Shown piece after piece: positions 29,238 to 39,059 of a DNA stretch of 48,292 nt (positions within the stretch are counted from its first letter, which is position 1; the number at the start of each line of letters is the position of its first letter). Source of the stretch: Bacteroidales bacterium (GTDB taxonomy: Bacteria; Bacteroidota; Bacteroidia; Bacteroidales; UBA12077); contig JAIORB010000147.1 of NCBI GenBank assembly GCA_021108325.1, positions 1 to 48,292 on the forward strand, read 5' to 3'. The notes under the pieces were generated by a model. That model saw nothing but the letters and a program-made list of their open reading frames with translations, ran no database searches and was not told the DNA's origin. Made by a program: the position numbers and the translations under genes.

Positions 29238-29248
29238 CTTTATCCTAA

Positions 29249-31357
29249 TTAAACAAGTTCACTTTTACCTTTTGCTTTCTCAACTATTTCTTTAGCTATT
29301 CCTTCAGGAGTTTCTTCGTAATGAGAAAATTCCATTGTTGAAGTAGCTCTACCCGAACTTATTGTTCTTAATACAGTTACATATCCGAACTTTTCGGCTA
29401 ATGGCACCTTTGCTTTAATAACCCTGGCACCACCTTTATTTTCCATTCCTTCAACCTTACCTCTACGTCTGTTAAAGTCAGCTATGATGTCACCCATATA
29501 TTCTTCAGGTGTAACCACTTCAGCAGACATTATAGGTTCAAGTAATTTAGGTCTTGCTTTGGTACAAGCATTTTTAAATGCCATTTTAGCAGCTATTTCA
29601 AATGATAATGCATCTGAGTCAACATCGTGATATGACCCATCGATCAATGTTACTTTTAAGCTATCAACAGGATAACCTGCTAATACGCCATTATACATTG
29701 CTTCTTCAAATCCTTTTTGAACAGCTGGAATATATTCTCGAGGAATATTTCCTCCTTTAATTTTATCAATAAATTGTAATCCTTGGTGGTCTTCATCAAC
29801 TGGTCCGATCTCAACTTTAATATCAGCAAATTTACCACGACCACCAGATTGCTTTTTAAACACCTCACGATATTCAACCGTTGCTGTGATTGACTCCTTG
29901 TAAGCAACTTGTGGCGCACCTTGATTACACTCAACTTTAAATTCACGTACTAAACGATCCAATAATATTTCCAAGTGTAATTCACCCATTCCACTAATTA
30001 CAGTTTGTCCGGAATCTGCATCAACTTTTACTGAAAATGTAGGATCTTCTTCTGCTAATTTATGAAGGGCAATATTTAATCTATCTAAATCTTTTTGTGT
30101 TTTTGGTTCAACTGCAATACCAATCACAGGAGCAGGGAAGTCCATAGACTCTAAAGTTATCTGACGTTTTTCGTCACATAATGTATCACCTGTACGTAAA
30201 TCTTTAAATCCTACTGCAGCACAAATATCACCAGCTTCGATAACATCTTTAGGATTTTGCTTATTGGCATGCATTTGATATAAACGAGATATTCTTTCAC
30301 GTTTACCTGTCCTCACATTCATAACATAAGAACCCGCTTTGATTTTTCCAGAATATATTCTTAAGAATGCTAATCGACCCACGAATGGATCGGTTGCAAT
30401 TTTAAATGCCAGAGCTGCTAAAGGCTCATTAGCATCTGGTTTACGTTCAACAGTTTCGTCATTCTTTGGATTGATTCCTGTAACATTTCCAACATCAAGT
30501 GGGCTTGGTAAAAATGCTACTATAGAATCTAATAAACGTTGAACACCTTTATTTTTAAATGCTGATCCGCAAAGCACAGGAGTAATTGTCATCTCGATTG
30601 TTGCTTTCCGAATTACAGCTATCATTTCATCTTTGGTAATTGAATCAGGGTCTTCGAAGTATCTTTCTAATAATTCATCATCATGTTCAGCTACTGCTTC
30701 AACCAATTTTCCTCTCCACTCCTCAGCTTCATCAACTAATTCAGCAGGGATATCAACCAATTCATAACGAGTACCCATAGTCTCATCATCATGCCAAACA
30801 ACCGCCTTATTTTCAATTAAGTCAATAACACCAGAAAATGATTCTTCTGACCCAATCGGTATTTGTAATGGAACAGCATTTGCTCCAAGTTTTTCTTTAA
30901 TTTGACTTACAACTGAGAAAAAATCAGCACCTGAACGGTCCATTTTATTAACAAATGCCATTCTAGGTACATTATATTTATCAGCCTGACGCCATACAGT
31001 TTCAGATTGAGGTTCAACTCCACCTACAGCACAAAATACAGCAATCGCACCATCTAAAACACGTAAAGACCTTTCTACTTCTACAGTAAAGTCAACGTGT
31101 CCCGGTGTATCAATTATATTGATTTTGTAATCTTGATTCAGATATTTCCAATATGTGGTAGTAGCTGCTGAAGTAATCGTAATTCCCCTCTCCTGTTCCT
31201 GAACCATCCAGTCCATAGTTGCAGCTCCATCGTGCACCTCTCCAATACGATGTGTGATACCAGTATAAAACAGAATTCTCTCTGTTGTAGTAGTTTTACC
31301 GGCATCAATGTGAGCCATGATTCCGATATTCCTGGTATTTTGCAGCGTTTTACTCAT
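29249..31357 (-). CDS. fusA: Elongation factor G
   Basis: The GTPase that drives tRNA-mRNA translocation and, with RRF, ribosome recycling. 702 residues. GTPase motifs are complete: [15 protein letters not shown] (G1), [11 protein letters not shown] (G2/switch I), [16 protein letters not shown] (G3 with the catalytic His), VNKMD (G4) and CGSAFKNKG (G5). Domains II-V follow, including the domain IV region [15 protein letters not shown] and the domain V end [20 protein letters not shown]. It lies between rpsG (34 nt) and rpsJ. This is the housekeeping copy; compare the paralogue at 32742. Confidence 0.98.
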   Translation of the reverse strand: MSKTLQNTRNIGIMAHIDAGKTTTTERILFYTGITHRIGEVHDGAATMDWMVQEQERGITITSAATTTYWKYLNQDYKINIIDTPGHVDFTVEVERSLRVLDGAIAVFCAVGGVEPQSETVWRQADKYNVPRMAFVNKMDRSGADFFSVVSQIKEKLGANAVPLQIPIGSEESFSGVIDLIENKAVVWHDDETMGTRYELVDIPAELVDEAEEWRGKLVEAVAEHDDELLERYFEDPDSITKDEMIAVIRKATIEMTITPVLCGSAFKNKGVQRLLDSIVAFLPSPLDVGNVTGINPKNDETVERKPDANEPLAALAFKIATDPFVGRLAFLRIYSGKIKAGSYVMNVRTGKRERISRLYQMHANKQNPKDVIEAGDICAAVGFKDLRTGDTLCDEKRQITLESMDFPAPVIGIAVEPKTQKDLDRLNIALHKLAEEDPTFSVKVDADSGQTVISGMGELHLEILLDRLVREFKVECNQGAPQVAYKESITATVEYREVFKKQSGGRGKFADIKVEIGPVDEDHQGLQFIDKIKGGNIPREYIPAVQKGFEEAMYNGVLAGYPVDSLKVTLIDGSYHDVDSDALSFEIAAKMAFKNACTKARPKLLEPIMSAEVVTPEEYMGDIIADFNRRRGKVEGMENKGGARVIKAKVPLAEKFGYVTVLRTISSGRATSTMEFSHYEETPEGIAKEIVEKAKGKSELV

Positions 31358-31391
31358 TTCTATTTCTCTAACCTCTTAACCTCTTGTATTA

Positions 31392-31868
31392 TTAAAATCT
31401 AAAATGTGCAAAAGCTTTATTAGCTTCGGCCATTCTGTGTGTTTCTTCTTTCTTCTTAAACGCTCCGCCTTCTTCATTAAAAGCAGCCTGTATTTCCTGT
31501 GACAATTTTTCAGCCATATTCTTACCACTACGTTGGCGAGCATACTTGATCATATTTCTAATACTGATCGCTGTTTTTCTTTTTGGATTAACTTCCATTG
31601 GAACCTGGAACGTAGCACCACCAATTCTTCTACTTTTCACCTCAACCATTGGGGTAATATTTTCTAATGCTTTTTTCCACATTTCAACTGGAGTTTTCTC
31701 ACTATCCTTATTTTTTGCAGCTAAAATATCCATTGCATCATAAAATATCTTATATGCAAGATTTTTCTTACCATCAATCATAAAATCATTAACAAACCTG
31801 GTAACCAAAGTATCGTTATATTTTGGATCTGGTAAAATTATTCGCTGTTTTGGTTTTGATTTTCTCAT
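31392..31868 (-). CDS. rpsG: 30S ribosomal protein S7
   Basis: Nucleates assembly of the 30S head and contacts E-site tRNA. 158 residues: [60 protein letters not shown], and the end [17 protein letters not shown]. Position between rpsL and fusA is canonical. Confidence 0.98.
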   Translation of the reverse strand: MRKSKPKQRIILPDPKYNDTLVTRFVNDFMIDGKKNLAYKIFYDAMDILAAKNKDSEKTPVEMWKKALENITPMVEVKSRRIGGATFQVPMEVNPKRKTAISIRNMIKYARQRSGKNMAEKLSQEIQAAFNEEGGAFKKKEETHRMAEANKAFAHFRF

Positions 31869-31893
31869 TTCTCTCTAAACTCTTTGATTTAGT

Positions 31894-32268
31894 TTATTTT
31901 TTTGGTCTCTTAGTTCCGTATTTTGAACGTCTTTGAGTTCTTCCTTCAACCCCTGAAGTATCTAAAGCACCACGGATTAAGTGATATCTAACACCCGGCA
32001 AATCTTTTACTCTACCACCTCTTATCAAAACAATAGAGTGTTCTTGTAAATTATGACCTTCTCCAGGAATGTATGCATTCACTTCTTTACCGTTTGTTAA
32101 CCTTACCCTCGCAACTTTTCTCATTGCTGAATTAGGTTTCTTAGGTGTTGTAGTATATACACGAGTACATACACCTCTCCTTTGAGGACATGCGTCCAAA
32201 GCAGGGGCTTTTTTCTTAACCACAATCTGAGTTCTTCCTTTTCTTACTAACTGCTGTATTGTAGGCAT
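31894..32268 (-). CDS. rpsL: 30S ribosomal protein S12
   Basis: The decoding-centre protein and target of streptomycin-resistance mutations. 124 residues: [60 protein letters not shown]. The lysines at the two classical resistance sites (in TPKKPNS and RVKDLPG) are wild type, predicting no rpsL-type streptomycin resistance. It is the first gene of the supercluster and is preceded by a clear promoter. Confidence 0.98.
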   Translation of the reverse strand: MPTIQQLVRKGRTQIVVKKKAPALDACPQRRGVCTRVYTTTPKKPNSAMRKVARVRLTNGKEVNAYIPGEGHNLQEHSIVLIRGGRVKDLPGVRYHLIRGALDTSGVEGRTQRRSKYGTKRPKK

Positions 32269-32309
32269 ATAAACAACTATTTAAATTATTTTTTATAAAA
32301 TTCGGTTCG

Positions 32310-32341
32310 CAAAAGTAATTCTTTTTTTTAAAAATCCACAA
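32310..32341 (-). promoter_or_regulatory. Promoter of the ribosomal supercluster (rpsL)
   Basis: On the minus strand TTG (32341-32339) is followed after 21 nt by TACTTTTG (32317-32310), the Bacteroidota -33/-7 arrangement. The -7 box is 41 nt upstream of the rpsL ATG. It is the only good match upstream of rpsL and precedes about 18 kb of closely packed genes. Confidence 0.75.
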
Positions 32342-32627
32342 TAAAAGTTAATTTATTTCGTACTTTTCAAATTGCTTACAAAATAATTTTACCTCTCAAT
32401 TATAGAACACCTTTAAAAAATTCAAAAATCACTGATTCTTATTATTTTAACCAACGAAAATTTTAGTCGGAAAATGCCGCAAAAGTATATACTTTTTTAT
32501 AATATCACAAAAGAAAACTTACTTAATTTATTTTTTCACATTATTTAGAAAGATTTTTAATATCCACAAGAAATATATTATTAAGACTCCCTGCTTAATT
32601 TTTAATATAATATTATAATACATGCAC

Positions 32628-32657
32628 TTGTGTGTTTATAAAAAATTACTATTTTTG
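32628..32657 (+). promoter_or_regulatory. Promoter of the EF-G paralogue
   Basis: TTG (32628-32630), 19 nt, then TATTTTTG (32650-32657), a good -33/-7 pair. This predicts a 5' leader of about 75-80 nt before the ATG at 32742. Confidence 0.65.
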
Positions 32658-32741
32658 AGGCCCATTTATTTAACAATATAATAAATGCTTTGTTTGAAGA
32701 AATTGTAAGAAATATATTATTAATTAAATCATTAAATAAAT

Positions 32742-34901
32742 ATGAAAACTTATCAAACTGATAAAATTAGGAATATCGCTTTGATTGGTAATGCGGGGTC
32801 GGGAAAGACCTCGATTGCAGAAGCTATGCTCTTTGAAGGTGGTGTTATTGATAGGAAAGGAACAGTAAATGGTAAGAATACTGCTTCTGACTATAATGAA
32901 ATTGAACAAGAGAATTTAAATTCAGTTTTTTCAACTGTTTTATATACAGAATTTAACGACCATAAAATAAATATTATTGACACCCCTGGTGCAGATGATT
33001 TTATTGGTGGAGTAATTTCTTCGTTTTCAGCTGCTGATTTAGCAGTAATGTTAATTAATGCACAGCAAGGCGTAGAAGTAGGAACTGAGATACTAAACAG
33101 ACATTGCGATAAGTATAATAAACCATTAATGTTGGTTTTTAACAAACTGGATCATGAGAATGCTAATTATGAAAAGGCTATTGAATCTGTAAAAACTACT
33201 TTTGGAAGTAAAGCTGTAGTAGTTCAGTATCCTGTTTCAAGTGGTCCTGATTTTAATGCAATTATTGATGTACTTTTAATGAAAATGTACAAATTTAATG
33301 ATGCCGGTGAAAGAGAAATATTAGACATTCCTGCCGATCAGATTGATACTGCAACAGAACTTCATAATACTTTAGTTGAAGCAGCCGCTGAAAACGATGA
33401 ACCATTAATGGAATTATTCTTTGAAAAAGGATCTCTTGATGAAAATGAGATGCGTAAAGGAATTACTGCCGGATTAATTTCTCGCGGATTATTTCCAATT
33501 TTCTGTACTTCGGCTGAAAAAAATTACGGTATTAAACGATTATTAGAGTTTATTACGAATGTTGCTCCATCACCAAATATGCTTCTTGCTTCTAAAACTA
33601 TTGATGAAAAAGAAATAGAATGTAAAGAAGGTGGTAATACTAATATTTTTGTATTTAAAACATCAAATGAATCTCACATTGGTGAAATAAACTATTTTAA
33701 AATTCATTCGGGACAGGTAACTGAAGGGATGGACTTAAACAACAACACTTCGAATACAAAAGAAAGGCTTTCTCAATTATATGTAGTTGCCGGTAAAAAC
33801 AGAACAAAAGTTTCAAAACTTGTTGCCGGAGATATTGGTGCTGCAGTAAAATTAAAAAACACGAAAACCAATCATACATTATCAGATGCTAAGGATACTG
33901 TTAAATTTCCTGAAATTTCTTTCCTTAACTCAAAATACAGAACAGCCATTAAAGCTGTTAACGAATCTGATGATGAAAAATTAGGAGAAACATTAAATAG
34001 ATTACACGAAATTGATCCAACAATTGAAATTGAATATTCAAAAGAATTAAAACAAATTATCATTTCCGGTCAAGGAGAATACCATTTAAACAATATTGTT
34101 AAATGGCATCTTGATAATATTTATAAAATTGAAGTTGAATTTTTAGCTCCAAAAATTCCTTATAGAGAAACTATTACCAAACTTGCAAGTGCAAGCTATC
34201 GTCACAAGAAACAATCAGGAGGTTCCGGGCAATTTGGAGAAGTTCATATGGTTATTGAACCTTACAAAGAAGGTATACCAGATCCTACTACTTATAAAGT
34301 TAATGGTAAAGACATTAAAGTTTCTGTTAGAAATAAAGAAGAGCTTGCATTACCTTGGGGTGGTAAATTAATATATTATAACTGTATTGTTGGCGGTTCT
34401 ATTGATGCCAGATTCTTGCCTGCAATTTTAAAAGGTATAATGGAGAAAATGGAAGAAGGCCCATTGACAGGATCTTATGCTCGCGATATAAGAGTAGCAG
34501 TTTATGATGGTAAAATGCACCCGGTTGATTCAAATGAAATTTCATTTAAACTTGCCGGACGTCATGCGTTTAGAGCTGCATTTAAGGAAGCAGGACCAAA
34601 AATTATGGAACCTATTTATGATATTGAAATTTTAGTTCCATCTGACAGAATGGGTGATGTAATGAGTGATTTACAAGGACGACGTGCTATGATTGAAGGT
34701 ATGAATAGCGATAAAGGTTTTGAGAAACTAAATGCTAAAGTACCTTTAGCTGAATTGAATAAATACTCAACGGCTTTAAGCTCATTAAGTGGTGGTAGAG
34801 CAACTTATACAATGAAGTTTGCTAAGTACGAACAAGTTCCAATGGATGTTCAAGAAAAGCTTATTAAGACATTCGAACAAGAAGAAGAAGAGGGAGAATA
34901 G
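32742..34901 (+). CDS. fusA2: EF-G paralogue with altered GTPase switch regions
   Basis: 719 residues, collinear with EF-G over all five domains: GNAGSGKTS (G1, residues 16-24), NKLD (G4), the domain IV block QSGGSGQFGEVHMVIEP, and the C-terminal SLSGGRATYTMKFAKYEQVP. Two GTPase features are changed. The switch I block QERGITIT is replaced by QENLNSVFS, losing the Mg-coordinating Thr, and the switch II motif DTPGHVDF reads DTPGADDF, with Ala84 at the catalytic His position. GTP binding is likely kept (Lys22, NKLD), but hydrolysis should be weak or absent. A related EF-G2 from Bacteroides thetaiotaomicron has been reported to lack GTPase activity and to matter under starvation. The gene stands alone with its own promoter and terminator. 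Confidence 0.93.
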   Translation: MKTYQTDKIRNIALIGNAGSGKTSIAEAMLFEGGVIDRKGTVNGKNTASDYNEIEQENLNSVFSTVLYTEFNDHKINIIDTPGADDFIGGVISSFSAADLAVMLINAQQGVEVGTEILNRHCDKYNKPLMLVFNKLDHENANYEKAIESVKTTFGSKAVVVQYPVSSGPDFNAIIDVLLMKMYKFNDAGEREILDIPADQIDTATELHNTLVEAAAENDEPLMELFFEKGSLDENEMRKGITAGLISRGLFPIFCTSAEKNYGIKRLLEFITNVAPSPNMLLASKTIDEKEIECKEGGNTNIFVFKTSNESHIGEINYFKIHSGQVTEGMDLNNNTSNTKERLSQLYVVAGKNRTKVSKLVAGDIGAAVKLKNTKTNHTLSDAKDTVKFPEISFLNSKYRTAIKAVNESDDEKLGETLNRLHEIDPTIEIEYSKELKQIIISGQGEYHLNNIVKWHLDNIYKIEVEFLAPKIPYRETITKLASASYRHKKQSGGSGQFGEVHMVIEPYKEGIPDPTTYKVNGKDIKVSVRNKEELALPWGGKLIYYNCIVGGSIDARFLPAILKGIMEKMEEGPLTGSYARDIRVAVYDGKMHPVDSNEISFKLAGRHAFRAAFKEAGPKIMEPIYDIEILVPSDRMGDVMSDLQGRRAMIEGMNSDKGFEKLNAKVPLAELNKYSTALSSLSGGRATYTMKFAKYEQVPMDVQEKLIKTFEQEEEEGE

Positions 34902-34922
34902 ATATTGCAACTATACAAAAAC

Positions 34923-34955
34923 AAAAAAGCTTGGTCAAATTAACCAAGCTTTTTT
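34923..34955 (+). terminator. Terminator between fusA2 and the T9SS protein gene
   Basis: AAAAAAGCTTGGT (34923-34935) pairs with ACCAAGCTTTTTT (34943-34955) across a seven-base loop, followed by a T-run, 22 nt after the fusA2 stop. The A and T tracts on both sides suggest it may work in both directions, though the minus-strand gene ends 58 nt beyond it. Confidence 0.88.
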
Positions 34956-34963
34956 TATACCTA

Positions 34964-35005
34964 CTTATATTATATATACCCCTTCTTATATTATATATAC
35001 CCCTT
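34964..35005. repeat. Perfect 21-bp tandem duplication
   Basis: CTTATATTATATATACCCCTT occurs twice in direct contact (34964-34984 and 34985-35005) in the convergent spacer between fusA2 and the next gene, ending 8 nt from the stop of the minus-strand gene. Confidence 0.9.
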
Positions 35006-35012
35006 AAAAAAA

Positions 35013-36422
35013 TTAACGAAACAGTCTTATTACGCCAAACATGCTACCTCCACTATTAGAACTTGCACCTTGGTCACCCTCTGCTCCTGTGGCTTGAGTG
35101 TTTGATGTTTTTCCCAGATTCTTATTATTATAATAAACATTATCCCATCCCAAGACTTCAACAACAAAAAAGTAATTCCCTGCAGGAGCTTCCCTATTCC
35201 CATTTCTCACTTTTCCATCCCAACCTTCCCAGTCGCGAACATCACCTTCAAATTCATGAACAACCTGCCCAACCCTGTTAAAAATTGTTATTTTAAATGA
35301 TCTTATGGATTGATAATCAGTTAAAATAAATACATTATTATAATCATCATCATTTGGAGTAAATACATTTGGAAACTCAATTACAGATGGTTCCACATTA
35401 ATATTAAAAAATATCGAATCTCTACAGCCATATTCGCTTTCGCTGAATAATCGCATAATATACGTTTTACCCGAATCGGCAACAGTATAATAATATGTAT
35501 GTTCAGGTTCAAGCAGAAAATCATCTGTTTTTATTGTATCGATATCATTGTTCCATAATGTATCTCCAAAAAACCAGGTATAATTCTGTCCGTTTAATGA
35601 TTCATTTGTAAACCGCACCAACAAAGGTGCCGGACCTGATAATTCTGTATCACTACTCCCACTATTAGTTTCTTCCGTTTTATAATCAATTGATGTCCAT
35701 GAAAAATCTGCTTTTGTTTCAATTGCCGTATATTCAATATCATCCTCAGCCTGACAGCCAAACCTGTCGGTTACCATAACAGAAAAGATAGTGTTTTCCG
35801 TAGGAAGTTCAGCAGTACTTGTAAAAGGCCCATTATAACTTCTAAAACCATCGTATTCTGAATTATCGTGAGTCCATTCATACGAATTTATTCTATTTTG
35901 AAAAGTGTATGAATCTCCTGTTAATGTATCATAATAATTTAACGGAGTATCAAAGTACATTGTTGTATGGTAATAAGGATCAGTTAATAATGCTAAAAAA
36001 TCACAATCATTATCGGAGTGAAATTGAATTTCAACATCAATATCAATATTATTATAAATCCAGGCAACATATTCTTGTGTAGTATCAGCATTAGTTAAAA
36101 CTGCTTTATAACCACCATTTGCTAAATTTGAAATTGTAGAACTTGTTGAATCTGTATTAATTGAAATATCGTCGACAAGAACATCTGAAAAATTATTCAT
36201 GGTTTCGTTAAACTTGTACCATTCAAAATCATAACCTCCTATACCTGTTGAATCATCTGCAATTAAGCTGCCACCATTTGCATCATCGGTACAAAAAACA
36301 AAAACATAATCACTATCTGAATATTCAGTTGCTTCGAAAAAGTCTGCAGGAGCAGAAATCTGACCAAATCCATTCAAACTAAAAATCAACACAAAAAACA
36401 ATAATAAATATCTCACATTCAT
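35013..36422 (-). CDS. Secreted PKD protein with type IX secretion C-terminal domain
   Basis: 469 residues. The signal peptide MNVRYLLLFFVLIFSLNGFG ends near GFGQ. Residues about 40-240 contain Ig-like or PKD-like strands, a PKD domain is clearer at about 255-343 (PAPLLVRFTNESLNGQNYTW, then HTYYYTVADSGKTY), and the C-terminal 120 residues form the gliding-motility-associated (CHU_C type) T9SS sorting domain: EFPNVFTPNDDDYNNVF, FKITIFNRVGQVVHEF, WDGKVRNGNREAPAGNYFF. The last strand (GGSMFGVIRLFR) follows a Gly/Ser/Asn-rich insert at about 433-459. The protein is predicted to cross the outer membrane by T9SS and be surface-attached. It is a single-gene unit; no T9SS machinery gene is nearby. 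Its ligand or role is unknown. Confidence 0.9.
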   Translation of the reverse strand: MNVRYLLLFFVLIFSLNGFGQISAPADFFEATEYSDSDYVFVFCTDDANGGSLIADDSTGIGGYDFEWYKFNETMNNFSDVLVDDISINTDSTSSTISNLANGGYKAVLTNADTTQEYVAWIYNNIDIDVEIQFHSDNDCDFLALLTDPYYHTTMYFDTPLNYYDTLTGDSYTFQNRINSYEWTHDNSEYDGFRSYNGPFTSTAELPTENTIFSVMVTDRFGCQAEDDIEYTAIETKADFSWTSIDYKTEETNSGSSDTELSGPAPLLVRFTNESLNGQNYTWFFGDTLWNNDIDTIKTDDFLLEPEHTYYYTVADSGKTYIMRLFSESEYGCRDSIFFNINVEPSVIEFPNVFTPNDDDYNNVFILTDYQSIRSFKITIFNRVGQVVHEFEGDVRDWEGWDGKVRNGNREAPAGNYFFVVEVLGWDNVYYNNKNLGKTSNTQATGAEGDQGASSNSGGSMFGVIRLFR

Positions 36423-36667
36423 CTCAAAAATAATTTCACCTCACATTTATGGAAACTACAATAATAACAATTATCATTCAATAAAATTGTATGGCAAATA
36501 TGTTTTTTATTATCAATATGAAATATATTAACAAATAATTTTTAGCAAATTAATTTAATCTAAAATGTGTATAAATACTTTCAGGGTATCTTGGTTTGAC
36601 AAATAATAGAACATATTTTTACATCTTGAAAAATTTTAGAGTAAAAAATTAAAAAGGATTTTTAATA
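36423..36667. other. Divergent spacer, T9SS protein gene / helicase gene
   Basis: A 245-bp AT-rich spacer between divergent genes. On the minus strand TATTTTTG (36432-36425) lies only 2 nt before the ATG at 36422, with TTTC 19 nt upstream of it. If used as a promoter it would give an almost leaderless mRNA. No confident promoter for the helicase is seen. Confidence 0.4.
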
Positions 36668-38995
36668 GTGTACGATTATTTACAAGATTTAAACGAAGCA
36701 CAAAAAGAAGCGGTTATAAATTATCAAGGAGCTTCGTTGGTTATTGCCGGAGCAGGATCAGGAAAAACGAGAGTTCTAACCTACAGAATTACACATCTGC
36801 TTGCAAATGGTATTCCCGCTCATAAAATACTGGCATTAACTTTTACTAATAAAGCTGCTGCCGAAATGAAATCGCGTATTGCAAAAATGGTTGGTAATGA
36901 TGTAGCACGTTTTTTATGGATGGGAACATTCCATTCTGTTTTCGCGAGAATCTTGAGAATGGAAGCTGAAAATATTGGTTACACTTCTAATTACACTATT
37001 TACGATACCATTGATTCCAGGAATCTTGTAAAGAAAATTATAAAAGAGCTTGGTTTAGATGATAAAACATATAAACCAAACGAAATTTACGGAAGAATTT
37101 CCAGTGCCAAAAATAACCTGGTAACTGCAAAAGCTTATAGTAATAATCAACAGATTATTATTCAGGATCAAAAGGGCAAACGCCCACGTATGGCCGAAAT
37201 TTATATGATATACGCTAATCGATGTAAAAAGGCGGATGCTATGGATTTTGATGATTTATTACTAAATACAAATCTCCTGTTTAGAGATCATCCTGATATT
37301 CTTGAAAAATACCAGGACAAATTCAAATATATTCTTGTTGATGAATACCAAGATACAAATTTTGCCCAATATCTTATTATAAATAAGCTAAGTGCAAAAA
37401 ACAAAAATATTTGTGTTGTTGGCGACGATGCTCAAAGCATATATGCTTTTCGTGGAGCAAAGATTGAAAATATCCTTAATTTCAGAAATGACTATCCGGG
37501 ATATCAACTTTATAAATTAGAACAAAACTATCGTTCAACAAAAACCATTGTAGAAGCCGCCAATAGTTTAATAAAGAAAAATAAAGAGCAGATTCCTAAA
37601 AATATATATTCCAAAAATTCCGATGGCGATAAAATTAAGGTAATAGAAACCAAAACTGACAAAGACGAAGCCTATACTACTGCACGAGTTATTCAGGATA
37701 TTGCCATTGAACGCGGATATGACTATAAAGATTTTGCAATTCTGTACAGGACCAATGCTCAATCAAGAAGTTTTGAAGAAGCATTACGCCGTTTTAATAT
37801 ACCATATAAAGTATTTGGAAGTATTTCATTTTATCAGCGTAAAGAAATAAAAGATGTTCTTGCCTATTTCCGTTTGGCTATCAATCAAAAAGATGATGTA
37901 GCATTATTACGAATTATCAACTATCCTGCCCGTGGAATAGGACAAACTACAGTTTCCCGAGTTGAAAATTATGCAAATACCCAAAATAAAAATATTTGGG
38001 ATGTACTAAATGAAATTGACAAAATTCAGATTGGTTTAAATACTGGTACTACTAGCAAATTAGCAAAGTTTAGAACATTAATACAAGGTTTTGCAGAAGA
38101 TATTAAAAGCCTTGATGCATACGATGCAGCAATGGGAATGGCAAAAGATTCCGGCATACTAAAAGAATTGCACAATCCTGAATCACACGAAGAACAAACA
38201 AAATACGAAAACGTTGAAGAACTTTTAAACGGAATTAAAGAATTTGTTGATGAAAATGATGATCCTGATTTTTTTCCTTTGCTGGATAAATTCATGGAGA
38301 ACGTGGCTTTATTAACAAATCAGGATAACGAAAAAAATGATGATTTTAATAAAGTAACTATAATGACTATGCACTCTGCTAAAGGACTTGAGTTTAAGTA
38401 CGTCTTTTTGGCCGGATTAGAAGAAGATCTTTTCCCTTCGCCTATGTCATCTGGTTCGCAAAAGGAACTTGAAGAAGAACGCAGGTTATTTTATGTTGCA
38501 CTTACCAGGGCAGAAGAATCTGTTGTGATTTCTTATGCAAATGAAAGATATAAATGGGGTGTTCCGACAAACTGCCGACCGAGCAGGTTTATAAAAGAGG
38601 TTGATGAGCAATATCTTGAATTACCTGAATCATTTTTCGAAGAATCTTTACCATCATTTACCAATAATAATATTTTTGAGAACTCATCGAAACCCCGATT
38701 TGAAAAAAGAAAACCGGGAGTAAATGCAACAGCTCCTTTAATAAATAAAAAACTGGTAAAACTTAGTGATGCCAACCGGAAAGATGCTCAAGATAAAATT
38801 GATGCAGGTTTTAAACCAGATGATCCATCCATCATTAAAGAAGGCATGATCGTTAAACATAATAAATTTGGATTAGGTACAGTCGAAAAAATCGAAGGAA
38901 CAGCTCCTAATAACAAAGCTGTAGTAAATTTCGAAGTAGTTGGAGTTAAACAACTATTACTAAAATTTGCCAAATTACAGATTATAAGCAAATAA
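36668..38995 (+). CDS. pcrA: PcrA/UvrD-type superfamily 1 DNA helicase
   Basis: An ATP-dependent 3'-5' helicase of repair and replication, related to UvrD and PcrA. 775 residues starting at GTG (36668), placing YLQDLNEAQKEAV at the N-terminus as in the family. SF1 motifs in order: VIAGAGSGKTRVL (I), LTFTNKAAAEMK (Ia), MGTFHSVFARILR, ILVDEYQDTN (II), VVGDDAQSIYAFRGA (III), EQNYRST (IV), MTMHSAKGLEFKYVFLAGLE (V) and RRLFYVALTRAEE (VI). The last about 55 residues (GMIVKHNKFGLGTVEKIEG) resemble the RNA-polymerase-binding Tudor-like module of PcrA. Next gene begins after a separate promoter, so it is probably monocistronic. Confidence 0.95.
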   Translation: MYDYLQDLNEAQKEAVINYQGASLVIAGAGSGKTRVLTYRITHLLANGIPAHKILALTFTNKAAAEMKSRIAKMVGNDVARFLWMGTFHSVFARILRMEAENIGYTSNYTIYDTIDSRNLVKKIIKELGLDDKTYKPNEIYGRISSAKNNLVTAKAYSNNQQIIIQDQKGKRPRMAEIYMIYANRCKKADAMDFDDLLLNTNLLFRDHPDILEKYQDKFKYILVDEYQDTNFAQYLIINKLSAKNKNICVVGDDAQSIYAFRGAKIENILNFRNDYPGYQLYKLEQNYRSTKTIVEAANSLIKKNKEQIPKNIYSKNSDGDKIKVIETKTDKDEAYTTARVIQDIAIERGYDYKDFAILYRTNAQSRSFEEALRRFNIPYKVFGSISFYQRKEIKDVLAYFRLAINQKDDVALLRIINYPARGIGQTTVSRVENYANTQNKNIWDVLNEIDKIQIGLNTGTTSKLAKFRTLIQGFAEDIKSLDAYDAAMGMAKDSGILKELHNPESHEEQTKYENVEELLNGIKEFVDENDDPDFFPLLDKFMENVALLTNQDNEKNDDFNKVTIMTMHSAKGLEFKYVFLAGLEEDLFPSPMSSGSQKELEEERRLFYVALTRAEESVVISYANERYKWGVPTNCRPSRFIKEVDEQYLELPESFFEESLPSFTNNNIFENSSKPRFEKRKPGVNATAPLINKKLVKLSDANRKDAQDKIDAGFKPDDPSIIKEGMIVKHNKFGLGTVEKIEGTAPNNKAVVNFEVVGVKQLLLKFAKLQIISK

Positions 38996-39009
38996 TTAAT
39001 TTTTAAATC

Positions 39010-39040
39010 TTTGATTGCTAAATCAAAATAGCTACTTTTG
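39010..39040 (+). promoter_or_regulatory. Promoter of the DUF4290-murA unit
   Basis: TTTG (39010-39013), 19 nt, TACTTTTG (39033-39040): a perfect Bacteroidota -33/-7 pair. It decides the start of the following gene, because the upstream in-frame ATG at 39015 lies inside the promoter and cannot be on the transcript. Confidence 0.85.
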
Positions 39041-39059
39041 CACAAAATCATTACAAATT

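Larger units (their letters stand above)
32269..32741. other. 473-bp divergent spacer between rpsL and fusA2
   Basis: Very AT-rich with no credible gene. It holds the rpsL promoter (32310-32341, minus) and the promoter of the EF-G paralogue (32628-32657, plus). Between them, 32345-32620, I see only runs of A and T and no recognisable RNA structure. Confidence 0.6.

Noticed and set aside
29238..29248. Absence of tuf between fusA and rpsJ as an anomaly
   Set aside because: In this phylum tuf normally lies elsewhere, near secE-nusG and rplK-rplA, so its absence here is expected.
39015..39059. A 15-residue longer DUF4290 protein starting at ATG 39015
   Set aside because: The start lies between the -33 and -7 boxes of a perfect promoter, and the extra residues do not resemble the family, whose N-terminus is MEYNT-like.
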